This document shows, in pieces, positions 43,618-52,297 of a DNA stretch of 64,000 bases (position 1 is the first letter of the stretch; every line of letters begins with the position of its first letter). Position numbers and translations under genes: made by a program. The notes below the pieces were generated by a model that was not told the DNA's origin, made no database searches, and saw only the letters and a program-made list of their open reading frames with translations. The DNA lies in the NCBI RefSeq assembly GCF_020532725.1, contig NZ_JAJAVC010000011.1, positions 408,448 through 472,447 of the forward strand, written 5' to 3'. This stretch comes from Methylobacillus arboreus. GTDB taxonomy: Bacteria > Pseudomonadota > Gammaproteobacteria > Burkholderiales > Methylophilaceae.

Positions 43618-45939
43618 TTAGAAGTCGTAGCGCAGGCTGGCGCCTATGGTGCGAGGTTGTGCGGCGGAACCGGCGTACATGCCGAAACCTGAGTTGACCA
43701 AGCCAAGGAAGTAGTGCTTGTCAAACAGGTTTTTGGCCCAGATTGAGATATCCCACTGGTTATTTCCATGTGGAATTTTGAAGCCAGTGGTCAGGTTGAA
43801 CACGCCGTAGCTGGGAATCCTGGAGTAGGTCGAATTGTTGACGTCAGCATAGGTTTCAGAGCGCCAGCCGTAATTGGCGGAAGTGTAATGCTCTACGCTG
43901 CCATTGATGTTCCATTGATGGAAGACTCCTGCGTTGGCGGTCCAGCGTGGGGCACCATTGACGCGATTGCCAGAGATGCTACGGAATCCGCGACCATAAC
44001 CTACACCATCGAACTCTTCAAATGGTGTCGGGGCGGTACCTCTGTCAAAAGTAGCATCGGTATAAGCCGCATTGAAGGTTAAGGCCAAATGGCTAGTTGC
44101 TTGGGCCTTGATGTCAAGTTCCACGCCTTTGCTAGTCAGGTCACCGACATTTGTTAAGAGTGCTAGATAGGCCCCACCAGATTCAGTATTGGTGACAGCT
44201 TGGTAATCGGAAATCTTTGTCAGGAACAGGTTGGTATTAACATGAATACGATTGTCGAGCCAACTGGTCTTAAGGCCGATCTCCAAATTTAGCGCTTTTT
44301 CCGGCTCAATGCTGAGAGCTTGGCTGCCTAGTATCGAACCAGGGGAAGCGACGCTGTTGACGTTAAATCCACCGGATTTTTCACCAGTGGAATATGTTGC
44401 AAATCCTAAGACATCCTCTGTGAAATGATAACTTGCCGTGATTAGGCCGGCGATGCTTTCGTCCTTGCGCCTCAAAGTGCCTGAATCATAAGCTCCGAAT
44501 AATTGCGGATGGTAAATGATGTTAGCTGCAGGTGAAATCAGTTGTTGATTGACCCGACCTTCTTTTTTCTCCAGCGTATAACGCAGACCCGCTGTTAGGT
44601 CCAGTTTCTCCGTAGTATGCCAGGTGGCCTGGCCAAAAATGGCGTAGCTGTCTGTCTTGGCAGTACCTTGGCCTTGCAAGGATGAGTTGCCCGGATAGGC
44701 GAAAGTTAAAGGGAGCGAAATGGGGCCTGTCCTGTAACCGTTGTCACTATCAATATCTTGATGGTAATAATAAGCTCCTACGACATAGTCATAGACTTCT
44801 CCTAGTGGCGAGGCGAGGCGGATTTCTTGTGAGTATTGTTCTTCCTGTACTTTGAAACCGCCAGTCAGTCCCGAGAGGCGGGAAAAGTCAAGATCATTCT
44901 CAGGACTGAATTTCCAGTCTCGCCAAGCAGTGATAGAAGTCAGCTTATAGCCATTGATATCCCAGTTTGCTTCAGCAGAAAGTGCATCCTGATTAACCTT
45001 TGAGCGTTGCCTTGCATCAAAATCCACTTTGTAGTCGTAAGGGCTGCGGGCTATATTCACCGCTCCCAGACCTGTAGCGTTTTGTGCGTACGTTGTACCA
45101 TTAGGACGCCAAGGTCCAAAACTATAGGGAATCAAGGTGCCGGTACTGGAATTTTCCTCATTGTGCTCGGCAATTATGCGTAAGTTGAAAGTTTCGCTGG
45201 GCTTGATCAATATCTGCCCGCGCACACCCTGGCGGTTGATCTCGTTCAAGTCCTTGCCATTGTAGGTATTCTTGATCCAGCCGTCGTCATGGGTATCGTA
45301 GGCGGAAATACGTACCGCGACCGTGTCGCTCAATGGCTGGTTGATCATGGCCTTGAGCTGGCGGTAACCGCGCTCACCGCCTGAGACTTCAATAGTGCGC
45401 TCTTCCTTGAATACGGGCTGCCTTGAGGTGATGTTCAGCACCCCAGCCGTCGTATTCTTGCCGAATAATGTGCCTTGCGGGCCGCGCAGCAGGTCGATCT
45501 GCTCAATGTCGAGAAGATCGAATACTGCCTGGCCTGGACGGCCGAGGTAGACGTTATCAAGATAAATACCGACGCTGCCTTCCAGGCCTTCGTTTGCAGT
45601 GTTGTTGCCGATGCCGCGCACGGCGACGCTGGATTGGCGCGCGTGGATGAATTGCGAGGTGAAGTTGGGCAGCAGTTGTTGCAGGTCCTGCACCTGGTAT
45701 ATCTTGGCCGCTTCAAGCTGCTCGCCCTTGACGACGCTGATTGGGGCGGGCACATCCTGCTCTTTTTCCGTACGCCTGCGGGCAGTGACGGTGATGCTGC
45801 CGAGTTGATTCTCGTAACCGGATTCTGCTTCCTGCCCGACTGTTGTGCCAGGGTCGTTTTCCTCGGCATAGGCCGGATTGAAGGCCGCATGTATCGCCAG
45901 TGCGATACTGCTGATGACAAATGGTTTGCTCAGTTTCAT
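43618..45939 (-). CDS. TonB-dependent receptor, paralogue A of accessory block
   Basis: A 773-residue outer-membrane receptor. The signal peptide (MKLSKPFVISSIALAIHA, cut near PAYAEE) is followed by a TonB-box-like ITVTARRR, the plug with ISVVKGEQLEAAK, AVRGIGNN, LLRGPQGTLFGKNTTAGVLNITSRQP, and the barrel ending in RYDF. The start at 45939 follows AGGGGA at workable spacing. It is strikingly similar to the receptor at 49698-52094 over the whole plug and barrel. It lies downstream of the MFS and monooxygenase genes on the same strand with an 87-base gap. Substrate uptake for the monooxygenase is inferred; the nature of the substrate is unknown. Confidence 0.9.
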   Translation of the reverse strand: MKLSKPFVISSIALAIHAAFNPAYAEENDPGTTVGQEAESGYENQLGSITVTARRRTEKEQDVPAPISVVKGEQLEAAKIYQVQDLQQLLPNFTSQFIHARQSSVAVRGIGNNTANEGLEGSVGIYLDNVYLGRPGQAVFDLLDIEQIDLLRGPQGTLFGKNTTAGVLNITSRQPVFKEERTIEVSGGERGYRQLKAMINQPLSDTVAVRISAYDTHDDGWIKNTYNGKDLNEINRQGVRGQILIKPSETFNLRIIAEHNEENSSTGTLIPYSFGPWRPNGTTYAQNATGLGAVNIARSPYDYKVDFDARQRSKVNQDALSAEANWDINGYKLTSITAWRDWKFSPENDLDFSRLSGLTGGFKVQEEQYSQEIRLASPLGEVYDYVVGAYYYHQDIDSDNGYRTGPISLPLTFAYPGNSSLQGQGTAKTDSYAIFGQATWHTTEKLDLTAGLRYTLEKKEGRVNQQLISPAANIIYHPQLFGAYDSGTLRRKDESIAGLITASYHFTEDVLGFATYSTGEKSGGFNVNSVASPGSILGSQALSIEPEKALNLEIGLKTSWLDNRIHVNTNLFLTKISDYQAVTNTESGGAYLALLTNVGDLTSKGVELDIKAQATSHLALTFNAAYTDATFDRGTAPTPFEEFDGVGYGRGFRSISGNRVNGAPRWTANAGVFHQWNINGSVEHYTSANYGWRSETYADVNNSTYSRIPSYGVFNLTTGFKIPHGNNQWDISIWAKNLFDKHYFLGLVNSGFGMYAGSAAQPRTIGASLRYDF

Positions 45940-46026
45940 GGTTGGTTTTCCCCTAAATGATATTTGGTGTTGCTTGTAACTGGTGGCTGGATTGAACACA
46001 TCGTTGTTTGTGGTTGTTATCCATGC

Positions 46027-47361
46027 TTATCCAGCCTCCAGCCTGTAGCTGCCTACCTTGCCCAGGTCATTCTGGTAATGGCGCAATGCGGTTGCCAGCA
46101 GGATGACGGCTAGCGTGCCGCTGACGACGGGTAGGATGAACAGGGCCTGCCCCAATCCGTAATAATCCGACAGCAAGCCGGCCAGGAATGGGCCTGGGAC
46201 CGAGCCGAGCAGATGCAGGGTCACAACAGATGTCGTGCCTGAAAGCGCGCGTCCTGACGGATGTGCCAGTTCCTGTGTCATGCTCAAGGGGCCGGAGCCA
46301 CTGACGGCGGCAGAGAAGCTTGCCGTCAGGATAAGCAGATACTGGGTGTGGGCATCCTGGACCAGGCCGAATGCGAGTCCATATAAAAGTGTTGATAAAG
46401 CAAAGGCAATGGTGGAGAAGTAAATCTTCGCATTGCGGTGGCGGCGGGTCAGAGTATCCATGATCCAACCGCCCAGCGGAATGGCCACGACGCCGACCAG
46501 CAGGAGACCGCTGGTCATAAGTGAGGCCTGCTGCAGGGGGATGCCATGGATACGGTTGAGATAGGTCGGCAGGAAGAAGATGATCGGCACCCACTGCAAG
46601 GTAGCCATGGCACCGCTGAGGTAAGCCAGCAGCAGCGATGGCGTGCGGACAATTTTTGACCAGTTGTGGCGGATCACCTGCCAGTGGCTGACAGGTTTTT
46701 CCTCGCCTGATGCCTGCGCTTCAGGCTGGATATTGCGGTAATCGCGGCAACGGTAAAGCGCAATGGCAACCAGGATTCCCGGAATCGCCAGCAGTCCCAG
46801 CGCATGGCGCCAGCCGTAATGCGCGGCAATGAAGCCGCCCAGCGCAATCCCCAATGCCATGCCTATGGGCTGGCTCGCAGAGAACACGCCCAGGGCCAGT
46901 TGCAGCCTGCGGCGCGGGAATGCGGCACTGATCCAGGCATAGGAGGCCGGCGCATAAGCCGCCTCACCGGCTCCCACCAGGGCGCGGCTGGCGGCCAGCT
47001 GGCCAAAGTTCTGTGCAAATGCGCCGCTGGCGGATGCAAAGCCCCAGAATATGCCCATCAGGCTGGCAGTCTTGATCCGGCTCCAGCGGTCAATGGCAAT
47101 CGATACCGGGAAGGCGAACAGCACCATGCCCAAGGTCAACAGCGAGCTGAGCAACCCCGACTGGGCGTCGCTCAACCCCCATTCCGCCTTGATATACGGC
47201 AGCAGCCCGGCGATGATCAGGCGATCGGCAAAGTCGAACACCATCAACAGGCATAGCAGAGAAAACACCCACAGGGTGCCTGGCTTGCCGAAGAGGTAGC
47301 GGTCATCTGCGGCTGGAATGCCGGCCTGGTTTTCATTGGATGCAGAAGCAGTGTTGCTCAT
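46027..47361 (-). CDS. MFS transporter
   Basis: A 444-residue major facilitator superfamily permease with twelve hydrophobic segments. The signature loop between segments 2 and 3 is SIAIDRWSRIKTA, and segment 4 has ALVGAGEAAYAPASYAWISAAFPRRRR-like sequence. It resembles the Spinster/anion-cation symporter groups by eye. Its start overlaps the monooxygenase stop by four bases, so the two are translationally coupled and probably handle the same compound: import across the inner membrane followed by oxidation. Confidence 0.88.
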   Translation of the reverse strand: MSNTASASNENQAGIPAADDRYLFGKPGTLWVFSLLCLLMVFDFADRLIIAGLLPYIKAEWGLSDAQSGLLSSLLTLGMVLFAFPVSIAIDRWSRIKTASLMGIFWGFASASGAFAQNFGQLAASRALVGAGEAAYAPASYAWISAAFPRRRLQLALGVFSASQPIGMALGIALGGFIAAHYGWRHALGLLAIPGILVAIALYRCRDYRNIQPEAQASGEEKPVSHWQVIRHNWSKIVRTPSLLLAYLSGAMATLQWVPIIFFLPTYLNRIHGIPLQQASLMTSGLLLVGVVAIPLGGWIMDTLTRRHRNAKIYFSTIAFALSTLLYGLAFGLVQDAHTQYLLILTASFSAAVSGSGPLSMTQELAHPSGRALSGTTSVVTLHLLGSVPGPFLAGLLSDYYGLGQALFILPVVSGTLAVILLATALRHYQNDLGKVGSYRLEAG

Positions 47362-48689
47362 TTATATTGGCTCCGGGGGCGTGGCAGTTCAAGGTGTTCA
47401 CGCAAGGTGCTACCCGTGTATTCGGTGCGGAAAAGTCCACGGCGCTGAAGCTCGGGGATCACCTGGTCAACAAACTCGGTGAGGCCATGCGGGAAAGTCG
47501 CCGGCAGGATGTTGAAGCCATCCGCCGCACCCTGGGTGAACCAGATTTCCAATTGGTCAGCAATGCTGCTGGCGGTGCCGGTGATAATGCGGTGCCCGCG
47601 CGCGCCAGCCACTTTCTGGTAAAGCTGACGGATGGTCAGGTTATCCCGGCGTGCCAGGTCAACCAGCAATTGCTGGCGGCTTTGCCAACCCTCTGTGTTG
47701 GGAAATTCGGGAACCGGGCCGTCAATCGAATGTTTGCTCAAGTCTATATTGCCCAGGAAGGCTGACAATAACGCAATGCCCACGGACGGGTCTATCAGGG
47801 CCTGTAGTTGTTCATATTTTTCCTGCGCTTCCTCTTCTGTCCCCCCGATGATCGGCATCACGCCTGGCATGATTTTCACGCTGTCAGGCGAGCGGTCATG
47901 CTGGGCCAGGCGGTCTTTCAGGCCTTTGTAGAAAGCTTGCGCGCCCTCAAGCGATTGCTGGGCGGTAAAGACGATTTCCGCAGTGGCGGCTGCCAGGTTT
48001 TGCCCGTCCTCTGATGAGCCCGCCTGCACGATGACAGGATACCCTTGTATAGGCCTTGCCGATTGCAAGGGGCCGGACACGGAAAAATACTCGCCTTTAT
48101 GGTTGAGAAAGTGTAGCTTGTCCGGGTCGAAGAAGTTACCCGCTGCCTTGTCAAACAGGTAGGGATCGTCATCCCAGCTATCCCACAGGCCTTTTACCAC
48201 ATCCACGTATTCACGCGCGCGCAGATAGCGTTCAGCATGGGGAATCTGGCTGCTCAGGCTGAAGTTGTTGGCCTCGAAATCCGTACCTGATGTTACGAGG
48301 TTCCATCCTGCACGGCCGCCGCTGATATGGTCCAGCGATGCAAACAGCCTTGCCAGGTGATAGGGCTGGAGGTATGAAGTGGAAACCGTGCTGATCAGGC
48401 CGATTTTCTCGGTGCTGCCAGCGATGGCGGACAATACGGTCAATGGTTCCCAAAAATAGGTAACAGCACCTTTGGCCAGCAATCGCTTGTCTATCTGAGG
48501 CAATCCCAGCGCATCGGCAAAAAAGATGGCGTCAAATTTCCCCCGTTCCGCAATGTTTGCCAGGTTCTTCAGGTGGGTTAGGCTGGTGGCGTCGGCGGGG
48601 TTCACGTCCGGATGACGCCATGCGGCCAGGTGGTGTCCCACACTTTGCAGGAATGCACCTAGTTTAATTTGTCTTTTCTGGGTTGCCAT
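47358..48689 (-). CDS. Flavin-dependent monooxygenase, NtaA/SnaA/DszA family
   Basis: A 443-residue luciferase-like (LLM class) oxygenase that uses reduced FMN supplied by a separate reductase. Family motifs include KLGAFLQSVGHHLAAWRHP, FDAIFFADALGLPQ, STVSTSYLQPYHLARLFASLDHISGGRAGWNLVTS and VIVQAGSSEDGQNLAA. The NtaA/DszA group oxidises nitrilotriacetate, sulfones and related compounds. No flavin reductase gene is next to it. AAGGAC precedes the start. It is the first gene of the minus-strand set and faces tetR across a palindromic operator, so it is probably inducible. Confidence 0.92.
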   Translation of the reverse strand: MATQKRQIKLGAFLQSVGHHLAAWRHPDVNPADATSLTHLKNLANIAERGKFDAIFFADALGLPQIDKRLLAKGAVTYFWEPLTVLSAIAGSTEKIGLISTVSTSYLQPYHLARLFASLDHISGGRAGWNLVTSGTDFEANNFSLSSQIPHAERYLRAREYVDVVKGLWDSWDDDPYLFDKAAGNFFDPDKLHFLNHKGEYFSVSGPLQSARPIQGYPVIVQAGSSEDGQNLAAATAEIVFTAQQSLEGAQAFYKGLKDRLAQHDRSPDSVKIMPGVMPIIGGTEEEAQEKYEQLQALIDPSVGIALLSAFLGNIDLSKHSIDGPVPEFPNTEGWQSRQQLLVDLARRDNLTIRQLYQKVAGARGHRIITGTASSIADQLEIWFTQGAADGFNILPATFPHGLTEFVDQVIPELQRRGLFRTEYTGSTLREHLELPRPRSQYK

Positions 48690-48766
48690 ACTGTCCTTGT
48701 GTGCTGCCCTGTTGCGATGTGCCTACATCTTGGCAACAGTGCAATATGCATAAAAAAGGGTTGCAT

Positions 48767-48792
48767 TTAAGTGAACGATAACGTTTACTTAA
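48767..48792. promoter_or_regulatory. 26-bp palindromic operator between monooxygenase and tetR
   Basis: A near-perfect palindrome: the left arm is TTAAGTGAACG, the centre ATAA and the right arm CGTTTACTTAA; only one position pair fails to match. It sits 78 bases upstream of the monooxygenase start and 121 bases upstream of the TetR start, in the divergent promoter region. Its length and symmetry are those of a TetR-dimer site. Confidence 0.75.
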
Positions 48793-48912
48793 TCAGCGCA
48801 ATCTAACCTATCTTTTTTAGAATGAAAAATACTTATTTAAAATATTGATATTCTATTTTTGAATAATAAAGCGCGGCACAGGAAAAGGCGGGTGTTATAC
48901 AGGAGTGGCATA

Positions 48913-49596
48913 ATGCAGGCCTTGCCGATTGCAAACTCAATTGAATGGAACAGGATGAATAGCAAGGCGATTGTTGGCAGACCCACCAAGCAAGCTTCGG
49001 AACAGCTTGGTCAGCATATCCTGGACGTGGCATCAGCGTCTTTTCTGGAGAAAGGCCTGCAAGGTGCCAGTATCGAGGGCATTGCAAAAGCTGCGGGCGT
49101 CTCGAAGCTGACAATTTATCGCCAATTTTCCAATAAAAACACCTTGTTCATGGCGGTGATCAACAAATATGTCGCTAGGTATATAGACGCATTGACTGCA
49201 GCTACCAACACCAATAAGCCGCCCAGGCAAGCATTGTTTGACATAGGCTGTTTCATGGCCGAGCAATGGTTCAATCATGACAATGTGAAGTTCAGCCGCA
49301 TGATTGTCGCAGAGGTTGACCGGGTCGAAGGGTTGTCCAAGCTGGTAGACCAGGTGATGAACCAGACGCGGACACCGATAGAACGTTATCTAGAGCAGCT
49401 CAAGCAGAAAGGATTGGTGCGATTCTCCGATGTCAGGGCTGTCACCATCCAGTTTGTGCAGTTATGTGTTTCCGGCCATTATTATTTGCTGCGTGACGAG
49501 GCAACTCTGCCGGGGCCTGAAGCAAGGGTTGAATTGGTCAGGTCTGCGGTTGATCTTTTCATTCACGGTTATTTCCTGCCAGAGGTCGCCGTGTAG
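48913..49596 (+). CDS. TetR-family transcriptional regulator
   Basis: A 227-residue repressor. The N-terminal helix-turn-helix is ASIEGIAKAAGVSKLTIYRQFSNK (about residues 41-64), followed by a helical ligand domain of the AefR-like C-terminal type (about residues 90-220). The start at 48913 is supported by AGGAG seven bases upstream; an in-frame ATG at 48955 lacks this, and the ATG at 48859 is preceded by no site. It is divergent from the monooxygenase-MFS operon and likely binds the palindrome between them. Confidence 0.9.
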   Translation: MQALPIANSIEWNRMNSKAIVGRPTKQASEQLGQHILDVASASFLEKGLQGASIEGIAKAAGVSKLTIYRQFSNKNTLFMAVINKYVARYIDALTAATNTNKPPRQALFDIGCFMAEQWFNHDNVKFSRMIVAEVDRVEGLSKLVDQVMNQTRTPIERYLEQLKQKGLVRFSDVRAVTIQFVQLCVSGHYYLLRDEATLPGPEARVELVRSAVDLFIHGYFLPEVAV

Positions 49597-49699
49597 ACAG
49601 AACGGCTAAGAGCGGCCAACAACTCTCAGCGAAGCGATCCTGGCTAGGCGTTCTGTCGCAGGCAGTAAGTGGTAAAGGCAGAGTGTTGTTAGCCGCTCT
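49596..49699. repeat. Two interleaved inverted repeats between tetR and receptor B
   Basis: GACAGAACG (49596-49604) pairs with CGTTCTGTC (49649-49657). A longer arm, 49609-49626 (AGAGCGGCCAACAACTCT), pairs with 49682-49699 (8 bp, one mismatch, 6 bp, one mismatch, 2 bp). The pairs cross each other, so they can form either of two hairpins or a pseudoknot-like fold. The region lies between convergent genes and overlaps the receptor stop codon. No T-run follows on either strand. Confidence 0.55.
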
Positions 49700-52094
49700 A
49701 AAAGTCGTAGCGCAGGCTGGCTCCAATCGTGCGCGGCTGACCAGCCGAACCGACATAGAGGTTGCTGCCTGCATTGGTGACACCAAGGAAATAGCGCTTA
49801 TCCAGCAAGTTCCTGGCCCATAAGGACAAATCCCAGCGGTGTTTTCCGTTGGTTACGCGCAGGCCGGTGCTGAAATTGAGGATGCCGTATCCGGCAATCT
49901 TTGAATATTCGGAATTGTTGACGTCACCATAGCTTTCAGAGCGCCAGCTGTACTGGACTGTACCGTAATGCTCCAGGTTATCGGCCACATTCCAGCGCAG
50001 GTTTGCATTGCTGCTCAGGGTCCAGCGAGAAGCGCCGTTGACCTGGTTGCCAGCGATGCTGCGGGTGCCTTTTCCGTAACCGCTGTTGACGGTGCCGCCT
50101 GGGCCGTCAAATTCTTCGGCAGGGGTGGGCGCTGTGCCGCGATCAAAAGTGGCATCGGTATAAGCGCCATTCAAGCCCAGGCTCAGGTGCTTGTTCACCA
50201 GGGCGCGCAGGTCGAATTCCACACCCTTGCTGGTCAGGTCGCCCGCATTGGTCAGGAGGCCGGTATAAGTGCCGTTGATGGAAGCCCCAGTGCTTGCCTG
50301 GTAATCACTGACCTTGGTCAGGAACAGGCTGGCATTGGCGATAACGCGCTGGTCCAGCCAACTGGACTTGATGCCAAGCTCCAGGTTCCTGGCTTTTTCC
50401 GGGTCTATGTTCAAGGCAGCCGCGCCCAGCACCGCGCCGGGAGAAGCTACGCCATTGATATTGAAGCCGCCGGATTTCTCGCTGGCTGAGTAGGTGGCGT
50501 AGCCAAGCACATGATCATTCAGCCAATAGCTCGCAGTCAGCAGGCTGGAAAGGCTTTCATCCTTCTGGCGTTGCACACCGGTATCGTAATGGTCGAGTAA
50601 AGGGTGGAGGAGCGGCGGTAGCGGAGTAATCTGGTTTTGCACCACTCTCGCTTCTTTTTTCTCCAGCGTGGCCCGCAGGCCTGCGGTCAGGTCGAATTTT
50701 TCTGTCAGGTGCCAGGTAACTTGGCCGAAAAGTGCGTAGCTGTGGGTCTTGGCGTAGCCCGACCCGGAAAATGCCGAATTGTCGGGATAAATGGTGGTCA
50801 GGGCAAATGCATCCGGGCCGGTTACGTATTGCTCATGGTTGGAGACATCCTGGTAATAGTAATAAGCGCCTGCCACATAGTCGAACACATCGCTCAAAGG
50901 CGAAGCAAACCGGATTTCCTGCGAATATTGCTTGTGCCTCACATCGACGCCGCCGTTTACCGCATAAAGGTCCGTGCGGTCCAAGTCGTTGTCCGGCTGG
51001 AATTCCCATTGGCGCCAGGCAGTAATCGAGGTGAGGATGTAGCCGTTCAAGTCCCAGTTGGCCTCGGCAGAGAGTGCATCTTGCTTGGCGCGCGTTCTTT
51101 GCTTGCCATCCACTGTGACCTTATAGTCCTTAGGGTCGTAATTGCGGTTGCTTGCGCCCAGGTTATTGGCATGGCTCAAACCATCGGTGGCATTGGAGCC
51201 TGGGGTGCCAGCAGGCAGATTACGGGAATTGTCAGGGGCAAAAACTGGTTGGCCTGTTATTGGATGTATGCCTGCGAATATAAATGAATTGGGTGTCCAT
51301 GGCCCATAGCTGTAAGGCACCAGGGCGCCAACGCTGGAGTCTTCCTCATTGTGTTCGGCAATCAGGCGCAGGTTGAATGACGCGCTGGGTTTCAGCAGCA
51401 ACTGCCCGCGTACGCCGGTGCGGTTGATTTCATTGAGGTTCTTGCCGTCGTAGGTGTTTTTGACCCAACCGTCGTCATGGGTTTTATAGGCAGAGATGCG
51501 AAAAGCCGCCATCTCATTGACTGGCTGGTTGAGCATGACCTTGTATTGCTCATAGTCGCGTGAACCGTAACTGGCTTCAACCGAATATTCCGGCCTGAAA
51601 ACGGGTTTGCGGGTGGTGATGTTGAGCACGCCGGCAGTGGTGTTCTTGCCGAACAGCGTGCCCTGCGGACCGCGCAGCAGGTCGACCTGCTCGATATCCA
51701 GCAGGTCGAACACGGCCAGGCCGGGGCGGCCAAGGAATACGTTATCGAGATAAATACCGGCACTGCCTTCCAGCCCTTCATTGGCGGGGTTGTTGCCGAT
51801 GCCGCGAATGGCAATACTGGACTGGCGCGGTTGCAGAAATTGCGCTGTGAGGCTGGGCATGAGTTGCGGCAAGTCCTGCAATTGATAAATCCTGCTTGCC
51901 TCAAGTTGCTCTCCCTTGACCACGGAAACTGCGGCGGGGACATCCTGCTCTTTTTCCAGCCGTCTTCTTGCGGTAACGCTGGTGACTTCAAGCTCGTGGA
52001 TTTCTTGTTCGTCGTGCTCTGGCTGAATTGCGGTATCTGCTTGGCTGGTGCCGCAGGCAGCAAGCAGCGCCAACAGGCTGCTGGTGTATTTCAT
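49698..52094 (-). CDS. TonB-dependent receptor, paralogue B of accessory block
   Basis: A 798-residue outer-membrane receptor. The N-terminal export signal (MKYTSSLLALLAACG) contains a Cys at position 14, so it might be a short lipoprotein-like or ordinary signal peptide cut near SQADT. The TonB-box region is VTSVTARRR; the plug has AVSVVKGEQLEAS, AIRGIGNNPANEGLEGS and LLRGPQGTLFGKNTTAGVLNITTRKP; the barrel ends in RYDF. It matches paralogue A through most of its length but carries an extra loop of about 30 residues near IHPITGQPVFAPDN. Together with paralogue A it flanks the MFS, monooxygenase and TetR genes. Confidence 0.9.
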   Translation of the reverse strand: MKYTSSLLALLAACGTSQADTAIQPEHDEQEIHELEVTSVTARRRLEKEQDVPAAVSVVKGEQLEASRIYQLQDLPQLMPSLTAQFLQPRQSSIAIRGIGNNPANEGLEGSAGIYLDNVFLGRPGLAVFDLLDIEQVDLLRGPQGTLFGKNTTAGVLNITTRKPVFRPEYSVEASYGSRDYEQYKVMLNQPVNEMAAFRISAYKTHDDGWVKNTYDGKNLNEINRTGVRGQLLLKPSASFNLRLIAEHNEEDSSVGALVPYSYGPWTPNSFIFAGIHPITGQPVFAPDNSRNLPAGTPGSNATDGLSHANNLGASNRNYDPKDYKVTVDGKQRTRAKQDALSAEANWDLNGYILTSITAWRQWEFQPDNDLDRTDLYAVNGGVDVRHKQYSQEIRFASPLSDVFDYVAGAYYYYQDVSNHEQYVTGPDAFALTTIYPDNSAFSGSGYAKTHSYALFGQVTWHLTEKFDLTAGLRATLEKKEARVVQNQITPLPPLLHPLLDHYDTGVQRQKDESLSSLLTASYWLNDHVLGYATYSASEKSGGFNINGVASPGAVLGAAALNIDPEKARNLELGIKSSWLDQRVIANASLFLTKVSDYQASTGASINGTYTGLLTNAGDLTSKGVEFDLRALVNKHLSLGLNGAYTDATFDRGTAPTPAEEFDGPGGTVNSGYGKGTRSIAGNQVNGASRWTLSSNANLRWNVADNLEHYGTVQYSWRSESYGDVNNSEYSKIAGYGILNFSTGLRVTNGKHRWDLSLWARNLLDKRYFLGVTNAGSNLYVGSAGQPRTIGASLRYDF

Positions 52095-52230
52095 CGTTTT
52101 TGAATGCTCCCTTGTCAAGGTGTCAGGTGGGTATCCCCTCAAGCGACAGCATGACAAATATTATCTTTATGTTTTTATTTGTATTTTACATTTGAATTGA
52201 TCAATTCGGTAGCCGGAGCTATGGAAGGGG
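52095..52230. promoter_or_regulatory. Divergent region between receptor B and htpG
   Basis: This A+T-rich gap must hold the receptor B promoter on the minus strand. No clear operator resembling the TetR palindrome was seen here. AGGGAG lies 12 bases upstream of the receptor start. Confidence 0.3.
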
Positions 52231-52258
52231 CTTGAAATCCAGCCAGGCAGCCCCATAT
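52231..52258 (+). promoter_or_regulatory. Sigma-32 (heat-shock) promoter of htpG
   Basis: CTTGAAA at 52231-52237 and CCCCATAT at 52251-52258 are separated by 13 bases. Both hexamer blocks match the RpoH consensus (CTTGAAA and CCCCATNT) completely, and the spacing is within the normal range. htpG starts 40 bases downstream, so heat-shock control of htpG is strongly supported. Confidence 0.92.
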
Positions 52259-52297
52259 CCGCAACATTGTTTTCCAATGAATAACGGGAGTTAAGTT

